This document shows, in pieces, positions 1 to 7,449 of a stretch of DNA of 20,124 nucleotides. The position numbers and the translations under genes are program-made. Source of the stretch: an uncultured Collinsella sp. (GTDB taxonomy: Bacteria > Actinomycetota > Coriobacteriia > Coriobacteriales > Coriobacteriaceae). The notes under the pieces are model-generated. The model had not been told where the DNA came from. It ran no database searches and was given only the letters and a program-made list of their open reading frames with translations. The stretch spans positions 1-20,124 of the forward strand of contig CABSDO010000029.1 in the NCBI GenBank assembly GCA_902476475.1. Reading direction: 5' to 3'. Within the stretch, counting starts at the first letter, position 1; the number at the start of each line of letters is the position of its first letter.

Positions 1-190
1 GCACATTAAGTGCTTTCCTTTGCGTGCGGAACTCGCGACAAACTTAACCCGCGCCAGCCGGCCCCGGAGACCCTCCCTGTCGTCACTATGTTCAACCAGT
101 TTTGCGGGCGTGCGCCGCTGCGCGACTAGCCCGCGTGCTCCTCGGCGGGGTTGTCTAAGGTTGTCGCTGAAGCTCTGCCTTTTGCTGAAA
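1..190. other. Left-edge intergenic sequence, no gene recognised
   Basis: I see no convincing gene here. A 76-codon reading frame on the plus strand has low-complexity, arginine- and serine-rich translation and no ribosome binding site, so I do not call it. The first 13 bases can fold as a short hairpin (GCAC, loop ATTAA, GTGC). The sequence that follows (CTTTCCTTTGCGTGCGG) could be the right arm of a longer inverted repeat whose left arm lies outside the window. That is an inference from the truncated edge only. Confidence 0.35.
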
Positions 191-191
191 G

Positions 192-226
192 AAAAACGGG
201 AGATGCGATCTGCATCCCCCGTTTTT
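192..226 (-). terminator. Rho-independent terminator of the YfcE-like gene, probably bidirectional
   Basis: The stem AAAAACGGG-GATGC pairs with GCATC-CCCGTTTTT around a short loop, with one bulge. It has a T-run on the minus strand 8 nt after the TAA of the phosphodiesterase gene. The opposite strand also ends in a T-run, so it could stop transcription from both sides. Confidence 0.85.
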
Positions 227-233
227 GTTGCGT

Positions 234-701
234 TTACTCTAGATCAATAAACTTGGTGCTCAGGATCTTGCCATCTTTTACGAGCATTCTGGCCATGGTG
301 GGGCCTCTGGTGCCTCTGGGGTAGCTGGCGCTGCCGGGATTGAGGACCAGACAGCGGCCTACTTGGGCTTCTTTGGTTACGTGGGTGTGACCGTTGATGG
401 CTACGTCTACGGATCCCACGGGCAGGTCTTCGCGGTAGTGGGCTACGGCGAATTTGAGGCCTTCGTAGGTGAAGATGGCCAGACGGTCTACATCCGGGCC
501 GTAGTCGCGGTAGTAGTCGTTGTTTCCTAGGACCGCTCGCACGGGGGCGATGGTGCATAGATGCTCGTAATCCATCTCTGAGGTGAGGTCTCCGGCGTGA
601 ATGATCAGATCTGCGCCCTTGAGCTCGTCCAGAAGCGCGGGCGAAAGATAGCCGTGGGTGTCCGAGATGATGTCGATGCGCTTGGCGCGTGCACTGTTCA
701 T
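234..701 (-). CDS. YfcE/MJ0936-type metallophosphoesterase
   Basis: A 155-residue cytosolic phosphodiesterase of the calcineurin-like superfamily. The family uses two metal ions to hydrolyse phosphodiester bonds; the natural substrate of most YfcE-like proteins is unknown. The metal-binding motifs appear in order: SDTHG (D14, H16), HAGD (H35, D38), GNND (N60-D62), AHY (H88) and NGHTH (H105, H107). The later NPGS motif is also typical of this family. The protein is slightly shorter than E. coli YfcE (about 184 residues) but has all motifs, so it looks complete. The ATG is preceded by AGAAGGA at good spacing. It is the last gene of the left cluster. A strong terminator separates it from the LytTR regulator upstream, so it is probably transcribed on its own. 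A functional link to the two-component system is not shown. Confidence 0.9.
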   Translation of the reverse strand: MNSARAKRIDIISDTHGYLSPALLDELKGADLIIHAGDLTSEMDYEHLCTIAPVRAVLGNNDYYRDYGPDVDRLAIFTYEGLKFAVAHYREDLPVGSVDVAINGHTHVTKEAQVGRCLVLNPGSASYPRGTRGPTMARMLVKDGKILSTKFIDLE

Positions 702-735
702 GGGATTCCTTCTGCAAAACCGATTCGACGTATAT

Positions 736-780
736 AAAACCCCGCGGCTCCGCAGACAATTGGTCTACTGGGCTGCGGGG
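736..780 (-). terminator. Rho-independent terminator after the first LytTR regulator
   Basis: On the minus strand CCCCGC pairs with GCGGGG, with an inner AGAC/GTCT helix, followed by TTTTAT. It starts 8 nt after the regulator's TAG codon and closes the glycosyltransferase-kinase-regulator transcript. Confidence 0.85.
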
Positions 781-788
781 CCAGTGCA

Positions 789-1505
789 CTAGAGGCTCAG
801 GGCCTTCTTGAGCGGCACAACGCGGCGGCGCGAGACCGGCACGCGTTCGTCGACGCCCGTAATGCCCAGTTGGATAGCGCCCGAGGGCACGGTCTCGACA
901 TCCGTGACGCACGCCAAGTTGACGATATAGCGGCGATGAACGCGAAAGAAGCCAAAGTCGCAAAGCTTGGCCTCGAACTGCGCCAGCGAAGTCGTCGATA
1001 GAAAACGATCATCGATGGTATAGATACAGGAGTAATCGTCCTTGGCCATGATGAAGCGAATGTCATCCACGGGAATGAGGACCTTACGGCCGCCCTTTTC
1101 CACCGGAATGCGCTCGATGGTGGCTTTGCTGTCCGTGACGGGCTTGGCGTGCTGCATGACCTTCTCGATCGCGCGATCCAGGCGCGCCTCCTCAACCGGC
1201 TTCATGAGGTAATCGACGGCATCTACGTCGAACGCCTCGACGGCATGATCACTATACGCGGTCACAAACACAATCGCCGGCGGATTCTTAAGCTTATGCA
1301 GTGCCTCGGCAAGCTGCAGACCAGAAGCGCCGGGCATCGAGATATCGAGAAATACGACATCGACGCGGCTTTCCATCAACATCTCAATGGCGGAGCGGAC
1401 GCTCGACGCCTCAGTGATCGTGCCGATCTTGCCCGTCTGCTCGAGCAAGAAGCGAAGTTCCGAACGGGCCGGGGCCTCATCATCCACAATCATCGCACGC
1501 AGCAT
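789..1505 (-). CDS. LytR/AlgR-family response regulator (system 1)
   Basis: A 238-residue response regulator with an N-terminal receiver domain and a C-terminal LytTR DNA-binding domain. The receiver has the acidic pair D8-D9, phosphoacceptor D54 in VFLDISMPG, T82 in VTAYS and K102 in the MKP motif. The LytTR domain runs from about residue 135 to the end, with the characteristic FFRVHRRYIVNL segment. I chose the ATG at 1505, which has GAAAGG upstream, over a TTG eight codons earlier that has no clear ribosome binding site. It lies 72 bp downstream of its kinase on the same strand, so the two are very likely partners. LytTR regulators bind pairs of 9-bp direct repeats and often control cell-surface or secreted functions; the targets here are unknown. 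It is a close paralogue of the regulator at 6677-7411. Confidence 0.93.
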   Translation of the reverse strand: MLRAMIVDDEAPARSELRFLLEQTGKIGTITEASSVRSAIEMLMESRVDVVFLDISMPGASGLQLAEALHKLKNPPAIVFVTAYSDHAVEAFDVDAVDYLMKPVEEARLDRAIEKVMQHAKPVTDSKATIERIPVEKGGRKVLIPVDDIRFIMAKDDYSCIYTIDDRFLSTTSLAQFEAKLCDFGFFRVHRRYIVNLACVTDVETVPSGAIQLGITGVDERVPVSRRRVVPLKKALSL

Positions 1506-1577
1506 AGGGATTAAACCTTTCGTCAACAAACTACGCTGGGCATCTGCCGCTTGGCGTTGAGCCCATAGCTTTTTATT

Positions 1578-2921
1578 TTACTCTTGAATGTCAAAGATGC
1601 TCTCTGACAAATCAAGATGCAGGAGCACTTTGGTGCCCTTGCCCGGCGCCGATTCGACGCGCGTATAAGAGTGCGGTCCATAAAAGCGATGGATGCGCTC
1701 AGAAATATTATGCATGGCCACGCCGGCGCCGCCGCCTTGCGGGGAACTGGCATCGGGACGGGCGGAGCGATCATCAAACAGCCTGGCGGCGGTGCCCTCG
1801 TCCATGCCCACACCGTTGTCGGCCACGGCAATCAGGATTGCGTCGTCGCCGTCTTGATGGACGGTCACGTCGATCCGCAGGGCACCGTCATCGCCCATGC
1901 CATGCCGCACGGCATTTTCGACGATGGGCTGGATTACAAAGGCCGGGACCAACGTGTCCTCGACATCCTCGGAGACATCGAAGGTCGCCAGCACGCGGTC
2001 CTCGCCAAAGCGCGCCTTCTCAAACGTCAGGTAGCGCTTGGTCTGGGCAACTTCACGCGAGACCTGGATAAGCGACCCCGAGTTGTCGAGCGTGGCGCGG
2101 TAGAACGAGGAGAACTCGCGCAGCAGCTCGCGGGCGCGTAGCGGGTCAGTACGCGTAAACGACGCGATGGTGTTGAGCGTGTTGAACAGGAAGTGCGGGT
2201 TGATCTGCGCCTGCAGGGCGCGCACCTCGGCACGGGCCGTGAGTTCCTTTTGCACCTCGAGCTCGTGGATGGCGAGCTGCGTGGACAGGATCTCGGCAAA
2301 GCCCGAGGCGAGCGCATACTGGGTGCGGTCGACGGCACGCGGGGTCTTGTAGTAGAACTTGAGCGTGCCGACGGTGCGGTCGCCCACCTTGATGGGCGCG
2401 ATGATACCGGCGGGAACATGGTTGTGTGATCCATCCGAACCCACCACGTCCACCACGCGGTTGAATGACTGGACGATGCCGTGCTCGATAACGTAGCGCG
2501 TGGCAAGTGTGTGGATGGGTGAATCGGGCAGCAGCTTTTCCTCGAACTCGCCCGCGCAGGCCAGTACGTTGCTCTCATCGGTGATAACAACCGTCATGGC
2601 ACGTGTCTCGGGCAAAATGCGCTGGCACACCAGACGCGCCGACTCCTGCGTCAGGCCGCCTTTGATGTCCTCGAGCATGGCAGAGGCCACCGAAAGCGTC
2701 TCTTCGGTGTACTGCGAACGCACCGAATCGGGATTGAGCGTCAAAAAGATAAAAATGCACAGTAAGATGCACAGCGGTGCGCAGGCGACCACGGTCGCGA
2801 TTGGCTCGATTCCCGTCGCCAGGGCAAAAACAAAGTACATCAGCACGAAAATGGCGCAGACAACAGCGATCACGCGAAAGATTGAAATTGAATTATCGCG
2901 CTGGGCGCGGCGGTCGATCAT
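1578..2921 (-). CDS. LytS-type sensor histidine kinase (system 1)
   Basis: A 447-residue membrane sensor kinase. Two hydrophobic helices lie at about residues 13-36 and 40-62. A GAF-like sensing region spans about 75-215, followed by a short coiled helix and the His_kinase domain. The phosphoacceptor is H243 in NPHFLFN, and the HATPase domain has N336 in VENAVRHGM, the DNGVGMD box (about 369-374) and the G2 box GGAGVAMHN. These are hallmarks of the LytS/YehU class. The short membrane anchor, rather than the many helices of true LytS, suggests sensing inside the cell or in the membrane. The ATG overlaps the stop of the upstream glycosyltransferase gene (ATGA), with GGAGGGGG as ribosome binding site, so translation is probably coupled. 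Partner: the regulator at 789-1505. The signal is unknown. Confidence 0.92.
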   Translation of the reverse strand: MIDRRAQRDNSISIFRVIAVVCAIFVLMYFVFALATGIEPIATVVACAPLCILLCIFIFLTLNPDSVRSQYTEETLSVASAMLEDIKGGLTQESARLVCQRILPETRAMTVVITDESNVLACAGEFEEKLLPDSPIHTLATRYVIEHGIVQSFNRVVDVVGSDGSHNHVPAGIIAPIKVGDRTVGTLKFYYKTPRAVDRTQYALASGFAEILSTQLAIHELEVQKELTARAEVRALQAQINPHFLFNTLNTIASFTRTDPLRARELLREFSSFYRATLDNSGSLIQVSREVAQTKRYLTFEKARFGEDRVLATFDVSEDVEDTLVPAFVIQPIVENAVRHGMGDDGALRIDVTVHQDGDDAILIAVADNGVGMDEGTAARLFDDRSARPDASSPQGGGAGVAMHNISERIHRFYGPHSYTRVESAPGKGTKVLLHLDLSESIFDIQE

Positions 2922-4105
2922 TCAGCCCCCTCCAGGATGCTGGTCAGTTGTGCGTCGCGCCAAAGTTCGTCCATGATCTTGGGCCAGAAGCTCTGGAAAC
3001 GCAGATAGCTTGCGGCGTTTTGGCGCGCGTAGGTCTTGGCCTCGTCAATACCGTGGCGCCAAATGCGTAGATACCCCTCGTGCTCGCGGGTAAACATGCT
3101 GCGGACCATGGCGGTCTTGCGCACGCGGTCGTCGAGCTCGCGCGAAATCCACGGGCCCGGATAGGGCATGAGTGATGCAGCCGTAACCGGAATGAGCTCT
3201 TTTTGGTGCGCAGCGAATGTCAGCTTGGCCCGCTCGTAGTACCAACGGTACACGTCCTGCATAAAGCGCGGCGAGCGCTTCTCGGACTCGGGCGGCAGGT
3301 GACGAACGGTCCACTCGTTGTCAAACCATACATCGTAGCCAAACATGCGCATGTTAAAGAGGTAGTCCAGGTCCTCGCCGCGGGTGATAAACGGGTCGAA
3401 GGCCACGCGCGTAAAGGCGCGGGCGTGCAGGGCCATCAGGCCGCCGCACACGTAATTGGAGCGCGAGATGCGGGTGCCCGAGAGCGCCTTTTTCATCCAG
3501 CGATTAAACTCGATGCGCTTGGTCCACCAACGATGGCAAATGCCCGCTTTGTCCGTGGGAGCCAGCGGCGACCCGTCGCGATCGTAAAAATATCCGCTCT
3601 TGACTAAAATCGGCAGGCCCTGACGCGTCTGCTGGCCCAGCGCATAGGTCGCACGCTTCATAAAGTCGGCATCGATGACGGTCTCGTCGTCATCCAAAAA
3701 CACAACCGCGTCGTGCCCCAGCACCGCCGCGCAGGCAAGACCCATGTTGCGGATGGCACCGTAGCCGCGCAGACTCACGCACTCGCCCGAGCCCTTGGGC
3801 GCAATCTGTGCCACGCGGTCGGCAACACGCGAAGCCTGAGTATTGGTAACGATGGTGACCTTGAGTGTGGGATGTGCATGAACGATTTCGTGCACGCGAT
3901 GGGATACGTCGGCCGTGGCGGAAACCGGACAGACCACCAAGAGAATGATGCGCGGAATGTCGCGCACCTGTTCGAGCGAAGTCAGGCAGCGATCGAGTTC
4001 CGGGTTGGCGGCATTGAGCGACGTCGAGTGATCGTAGGTGCCGGGAGCGTTTGCTTGGATATCATCGCCCGCCCAATATGTTGGGATCACAACCGTGGCG
4101 TTCAA
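2918..4105 (-). CDS. GT2-like (GT-A fold) glycosyltransferase
   Basis: A 395-residue protein with a GT-A nucleotide-sugar transferase fold. It starts with the typical TVVIPTYW strand. It has a DxD-like acidic triplet at D138-D140 (VVFLDDDE), a YVCGGLMALHARAF segment near residue 220, and TRGEDLDY (E244, D245) with H269 further on, a common arrangement of catalytic base and metal ligand. There are no membrane helices, so it is probably cytosolic. The start is best placed at a TTG codon at 4105: AAGGAGG sits 8 nt before it and the conserved first strand follows at once. A GTG at 4150 in the same frame would start inside a terminator-like hairpin. It is the first gene of an operon with the LytS-type kinase (4-bp overlap) and regulator, which suggests a role in cell-surface sugar modification under that system. 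Donor and acceptor cannot be told from sequence. Confidence 0.82.
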   Translation of the reverse strand: MNATVVIPTYWAGDDIQANAPGTYDHSTSLNAANPELDRCLTSLEQVRDIPRIILLVVCPVSATADVSHRVHEIVHAHPTLKVTIVTNTQASRVADRVAQIAPKGSGECVSLRGYGAIRNMGLACAAVLGHDAVVFLDDDETVIDADFMKRATYALGQQTRQGLPILVKSGYFYDRDGSPLAPTDKAGICHRWWTKRIEFNRWMKKALSGTRISRSNYVCGGLMALHARAFTRVAFDPFITRGEDLDYLFNMRMFGYDVWFDNEWTVRHLPPESEKRSPRFMQDVYRWYYERAKLTFAAHQKELIPVTAASLMPYPGPWISRELDDRVRKTAMVRSMFTREHEGYLRIWRHGIDEAKTYARQNAASYLRFQSFWPKIMDELWRDAQLTSILEGAE

Positions 4106-4126
4106 ACCTTTGCCCTCCTTGCAACA

Positions 4127-4162
4127 CAAAAACGGGACGCCGCCAAACACAGGCGACGCCCC
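4127..4162 (-). terminator. Terminator or attenuator hairpin directly before the glycosyltransferase gene
   Basis: On the minus strand an 11-bp stem (GGGGCGTCGCC with GGCGGCGTCCC, two G-U pairs, 7-nt loop) is followed by GTTTTTG. It lies about 125 nt after the MFS stop codon but only 22 nt before the glycosyltransferase start. A possible -10 box (TATGAT on the minus strand, 4180-4185) lies upstream of the hairpin, without a good -35. The hairpin is either the MFS terminator with a long 3' untranslated region or a leader attenuator of the next operon. Confidence 0.7.
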
Positions 4163-4287
4163 GCGACCTAGCTGGTTCCATCATACCCACTTGGGCTAAA
4201 CATTGTTCGGAAGTCAGAATGATTTATGCGGCTACTTCCAAAAGAGTACTGCAGATAGGCACAATTGCTGTACTGGACCCGGTTGCC

Positions 4288-5538
4288 TTACGCCGCCGTC
4301 TGAGCCATGCGGGACAGACGGACCAGCAGCACAAAGCCAAGCACCAGCAGCACGCCGATGGAAAGGACACCCAGCGACGGGTTGCCGGTCAGCGAGGTGA
4401 CGACCGACACCAGGAAGGTGCCCATCACGCTTGCGTAGCGGCCAAAGATATCAAAGAAGCCGTAGTACTCGTTGGACTTTTCCTTGGGGATGATGCGGCC
4501 AAAATAGCTGCGGCTGAGCGCCTGCACGCCACCCTGGAACAAGCCAACCAAAATGGCGAGCACCCAGAACTCAAAGGCAGTCTTGAGGAAAAACGCGGCA
4601 AAGAGCACGATGCCCATGTAGGCGGCGACGGCCACCATGATCATGTTGAGTGTGCCCACGCGACCGGCGAGCTTACCGTAGATGATGGCGGACGGGAAAG
4701 CGACGAACTGCGTGACGAGCAGCGCCAGCACCAGCTGGGTCGAATCGATGCCCAAAGCCGAGCCGTAGCTGGTTGCCATGGAGATGACCGTATGGACACC
4801 ATCGATGTAGAAGAAGAACGCAATCATATACAGAAGGATGGTCTTGTTGCTGGCGATCTCGCGCATGGTATGCCCGACCTCAGAGAACACACCACCCACA
4901 ATGTGACCGAGACTGTCCTGGGGACCACGCTCGCGACCGTACTTTTGCTTATAGGTGCGAATGAGTGGCAAGGTAAAGATGAGCCACCAGGCACCGGTGA
5001 TGATAAACGACAGGCGCGTCGCCAGCATGGTGGGGATGCCGAGGGCGGGACCGCCCATAATGAGCGCCAGGCAGACGATGAACGGAACGGTGGAGCCGAT
5101 ATAGCCCCAGGCGAAGCCCGAACTCGACACAGCATCCATACGCTCGTCGGTAGTGATGTCGGGCAGCATGGCGTCGTAGAACGTCATGGACGAGTTGAGG
5201 CCGATGGTGCACAGCACGTAGACGGTCAAAAACGCCATCGCGGACATGGGGATGGCCTGCGCAAAGCAAAGCACGAGGCCCGTAAAGAAAAAGCCCATGA
5301 AGAACTTGATCTTGTTGCCGGCGTAGTCGGCAAGTGCACCCAGAACGGGCATGAGCATGGCAATGACTAACGAGGCAATCGTCTGCGCGTTGCCCCAGGC
5401 AACCACCAGGTCGGCCGAAGAAGCACCGGTGTTGATGGCGTTAAAGTAGATGGGCACCACCGAGGTATTGAGCAGCACGAGGGCCGAATTGCCCACATCG
5501 TACATAACCCAGTTACGCTCGAGCTTGGTGTATTTCAT
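4288..5538 (-). CDS. MFS transporter, UMF1/Atg22-like
   Basis: A 416-residue polytopic membrane protein with about 12 hydrophobic helices. The N-terminal NWVMYDVGNSALVLLNTSVVPIYF and the C-terminal FFDIFGRYASVMGTFL resemble the bacterial UMF1 family (Atg22-like) of the major facilitator superfamily. Atg22 in yeast exports amino acids from the vacuole; bacterial members have few known substrates, so none is assigned. The ATG at 5538 has AAGGGG upstream at about 7 nt. It lies 101 bp downstream of the phospholipase-like gene on the same strand, with no clear terminator between them, and may belong to the transcript of the second LytTR system. The length is normal for the family and nothing appears broken. 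Confidence 0.87.
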   Translation of the reverse strand: MKYTKLERNWVMYDVGNSALVLLNTSVVPIYFNAINTGASSADLVVAWGNAQTIASLVIAMLMPVLGALADYAGNKIKFFMGFFFTGLVLCFAQAIPMSAMAFLTVYVLCTIGLNSSMTFYDAMLPDITTDERMDAVSSSGFAWGYIGSTVPFIVCLALIMGGPALGIPTMLATRLSFIITGAWWLIFTLPLIRTYKQKYGRERGPQDSLGHIVGGVFSEVGHTMREIASNKTILLYMIAFFFYIDGVHTVISMATSYGSALGIDSTQLVLALLVTQFVAFPSAIIYGKLAGRVGTLNMIMVAVAAYMGIVLFAAFFLKTAFEFWVLAILVGLFQGGVQALSRSYFGRIIPKEKSNEYYGFFDIFGRYASVMGTFLVSVVTSLTGNPSLGVLSIGVLLVLGFVLLVRLSRMAQTAA

Positions 5539-5639
5539 GGACAGGGCCCCTTCGTATTCGCCCGATATGCAGTTAGTTCATCGTACTCCAATTGTCCAGA
5601 GGCGCCGGTAAGGATTCGGCAAAGGAGCACGCACGATCC

Positions 5640-6584
5640 CTACTCCTCGCGGTCGAACTCTTCGTCGGCGCCAAGCACGCGACCGCTGTAATTAACGTGG
5701 TTGGTCACGGCTTCCATATCGCCGGTCTCGATAAAGCGGGCAACCGTGCACTCGTAATCGAGCAGCGCGCGGTCAAAGACCTCGGGGAAGCTCTCGGTCG
5801 AGACTTCATCGGTAAAGGGGTTCTTCCATGCCAAGTGACCCAGGTTGCCGCTACGCTCGGGCAGTTCGGTCGTCACGCGGTGTGCAAGGCCGTCGAGCAG
5901 CGAATAATCGTGCACCAAGCCCTCGAGCAGGGCAATCGCACGCGTCTTGGCCGAACCGGCCGGCTCGATAGTGCGGTAGAGCATCTGCATGTCCGAGACG
6001 GCGCCGGCGTACTCCCCCGCCGGGATGTCGATACCGTACACGCGCCCGGCAACGTAGCTCATCAGCACGCCGGCAACGCGATTGATGCGGTCGGTAGTGA
6101 CGATCTCGCCCGCCGGCGGATAATCCTCGACCGTGGCCCCATCGCGCTTGAGCTGCAGCATCAGCACGTCCAGGTCGCTTTCGAGCACGGCGTGAACTTG
6201 GCTGCCCGAAGCCTCGAGCTCGGGGTCGGAATCAACAATGCCAAACTGCTGCTCGTAGACAAAGGGGTGGGCATTGCGATCGAGCACATAGTGCGACAGC
6301 AGGCCCAGCGCAAAGGCGCGACCCAGATTGGCATCGCGCGGCTGCAGGTGCGACACGCCGTCGCGCAGGCACGAGAACTGGCGCGACATGCGCGAGCGGT
6401 GCATGACCTGAGCAAGCGACGTACAGTCGGAAATGCGCGGCGTGAGTATGTGGAAGAAGAACGGGTCGGGGCCTTGGTTTCCCAGGATAAAGGCGATGCG
6501 CTCCTCGTCGGACGTGATAACGCCCTGCGGGAGACGGTCGATGCTTTCCTCGCCAAACAGATGATGCGTAATGAGCGCGGGCAT
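5640..6584 (-). CDS. Zinc-dependent phospholipase C-like protein
   Basis: A 314-residue protein resembling the Zn_dep_PLPC (zinc-dependent phospholipase C/D) family. It starts MPALITHHLFGEES and has the FILGNQGPDPFFF segment (D40). It has an HxxxD pair in LLSHYVLDRNAHPF (H98, D102, with H106) and an HxxxE pair in HAVLE (H131, E135). In Bacillus cereus phospholipase C the trinuclear zinc site is built from matching HxxxD and HxxxE pairs. There is no signal peptide, unlike secreted phospholipases, so this is probably an intracellular enzyme and its substrate may not be a phospholipid. The chosen ATG has AAAGGA at good spacing; an ATG ten codons upstream does not. It lies 92 bp downstream of the second LytTR regulator on the same strand. 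Confidence 0.78.
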   Translation of the reverse strand: MPALITHHLFGEESIDRLPQGVITSDEERIAFILGNQGPDPFFFHILTPRISDCTSLAQVMHRSRMSRQFSCLRDGVSHLQPRDANLGRAFALGLLSHYVLDRNAHPFVYEQQFGIVDSDPELEASGSQVHAVLESDLDVLMLQLKRDGATVEDYPPAGEIVTTDRINRVAGVLMSYVAGRVYGIDIPAGEYAGAVSDMQMLYRTIEPAGSAKTRAIALLEGLVHDYSLLDGLAHRVTTELPERSGNLGHLAWKNPFTDEVSTESFPEVFDRALLDYECTVARFIETGDMEAVTNHVNYSGRVLGADEEFDREE

Positions 6585-6623
6585 AATGATCCTTTCGATT
6601 TCATTCGATGCCACCCATTATGC

Positions 6624-6654
6624 CCACCGCACGGTCATACCAAACCTGCGGTGG
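6624..6654 (-). other. Hairpin between the second LytTR regulator and the phospholipase-like gene
   Basis: CCACCGCA and TGCGGTGG form a perfect 8-bp stem around a 15-nt loop. There is no T-run on the minus strand, so it is not a standard terminator. It could be an RNA processing site, a weak or Rho-assisted terminator, or an operator. Confidence 0.45.
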
Positions 6655-6676
6655 TAAACGATGGCATGCAGACCGA

Positions 6677-7411
6677 CTACGCAAGCCCCAGGTGCGCTTT
6701 AACCTCGGCAGCGCGACGGCGTGAAACGGGCACCGTCGAACTCACACGGTCGAGCCTGAGCTCCATCAGGCCCGTGGAGCCGATCTCGACATTATGCACG
6801 TCTTCCAAATTGACCAGATAGCTGCGATGGACGCGGATAAAGCCCTCGGAGGCCAGGCGCCGCTCGAGCGAGGAAATCGACTCATTGATCAGGTATGTTC
6901 CCTCGGCGCAGACGGCGTTGCAAAAATCGGCGCGCGCCTCAAAGTAACAGACATCCGCCACGGGAATGAACACCCTTTTGCCCCCGCGATCCACCGTCAG
7001 GCGCAAAGGCTGGCGCGGAGCATGGACGACACGGCGAGCACCCAGGGCAGTCTCGATCTTGTCGAGTGCCTTTGACAGACGGGCATCCTCCACCGGTTTG
7101 ACGACGTAATCGACCGCATCGAGGTTATAGGCATCGGCCGCATACTCGGCAAATGCCGTCACAAACACCACGACCGGCGGCGTCTTTAGGTTCTGCAGCG
7201 TCTCGGCAAGCTCAATTCCCGAGCGACCGGGCATGGTAATGTCTAAAAACAGCACGTCGGGCTTGTTCGACAGAATCAACTCCACGGCTTCGGTGACATT
7301 GCCCGCCTCGGCAATCTGACCCACACGCGTATCCTGCTCCAACAGATAGCGTAGCTCAGCCCTAATGGGAGGCTCGTCATCAACCACCAAGATGTTCCAG
7401 CCCTCGGACAT
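6677..7411 (-). CDS. LytR/AlgR-family response regulator (system 2)
   Basis: A 244-residue response regulator: receiver domain at about residues 5-125 and LytTR DNA-binding domain at about 140-244. Phosphorylation-site residues are D11-D12, phosphoacceptor D57 in LFLDITMPG, T85 in VTAF and K105 in the VKP motif. The LytTR part has the GFIRVHRSYLVNL segment. The ATG at 7411 has GAGGGG upstream. It lies 38 bp behind its kinase gene, so they are almost certainly one unit. It matches the regulator at 789-1505 along its whole length (for example LFLDITMPG against VFLDISMPG, and PVSRRRA against PVSRRRV), which points to an old duplication of the kinase-regulator pair. Confidence 0.93.
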   Translation of the reverse strand: MSEGWNILVVDDEPPIRAELRYLLEQDTRVGQIAEAGNVTEAVELILSNKPDVLFLDITMPGRSGIELAETLQNLKTPPVVVFVTAFAEYAADAYNLDAVDYVVKPVEDARLSKALDKIETALGARRVVHAPRQPLRLTVDRGGKRVFIPVADVCYFEARADFCNAVCAEGTYLINESISSLERRLASEGFIRVHRSYLVNLEDVHNVEIGSTGLMELRLDRVSSTVPVSRRRAAEVKAHLGLA

Positions 7412-7449
7412 ATGCGCTTCCCCTCTTTTTCTCTCAATCCAACCGCATG

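Noticed and set aside
1..190. Structured RNA gene (RNase P, SRP RNA or tmRNA) at the left edge
   Set aside because: None of the conserved sequence blocks of these RNAs could be found on either strand.
4051..5370. A 439-codon plus-strand frame opposite the MFS gene
   Set aside because: The translation is full of H, D, E, G and Q with no hydrophobic pattern, as expected from the antisense of a membrane protein. The minus-strand MFS gene explains the region.
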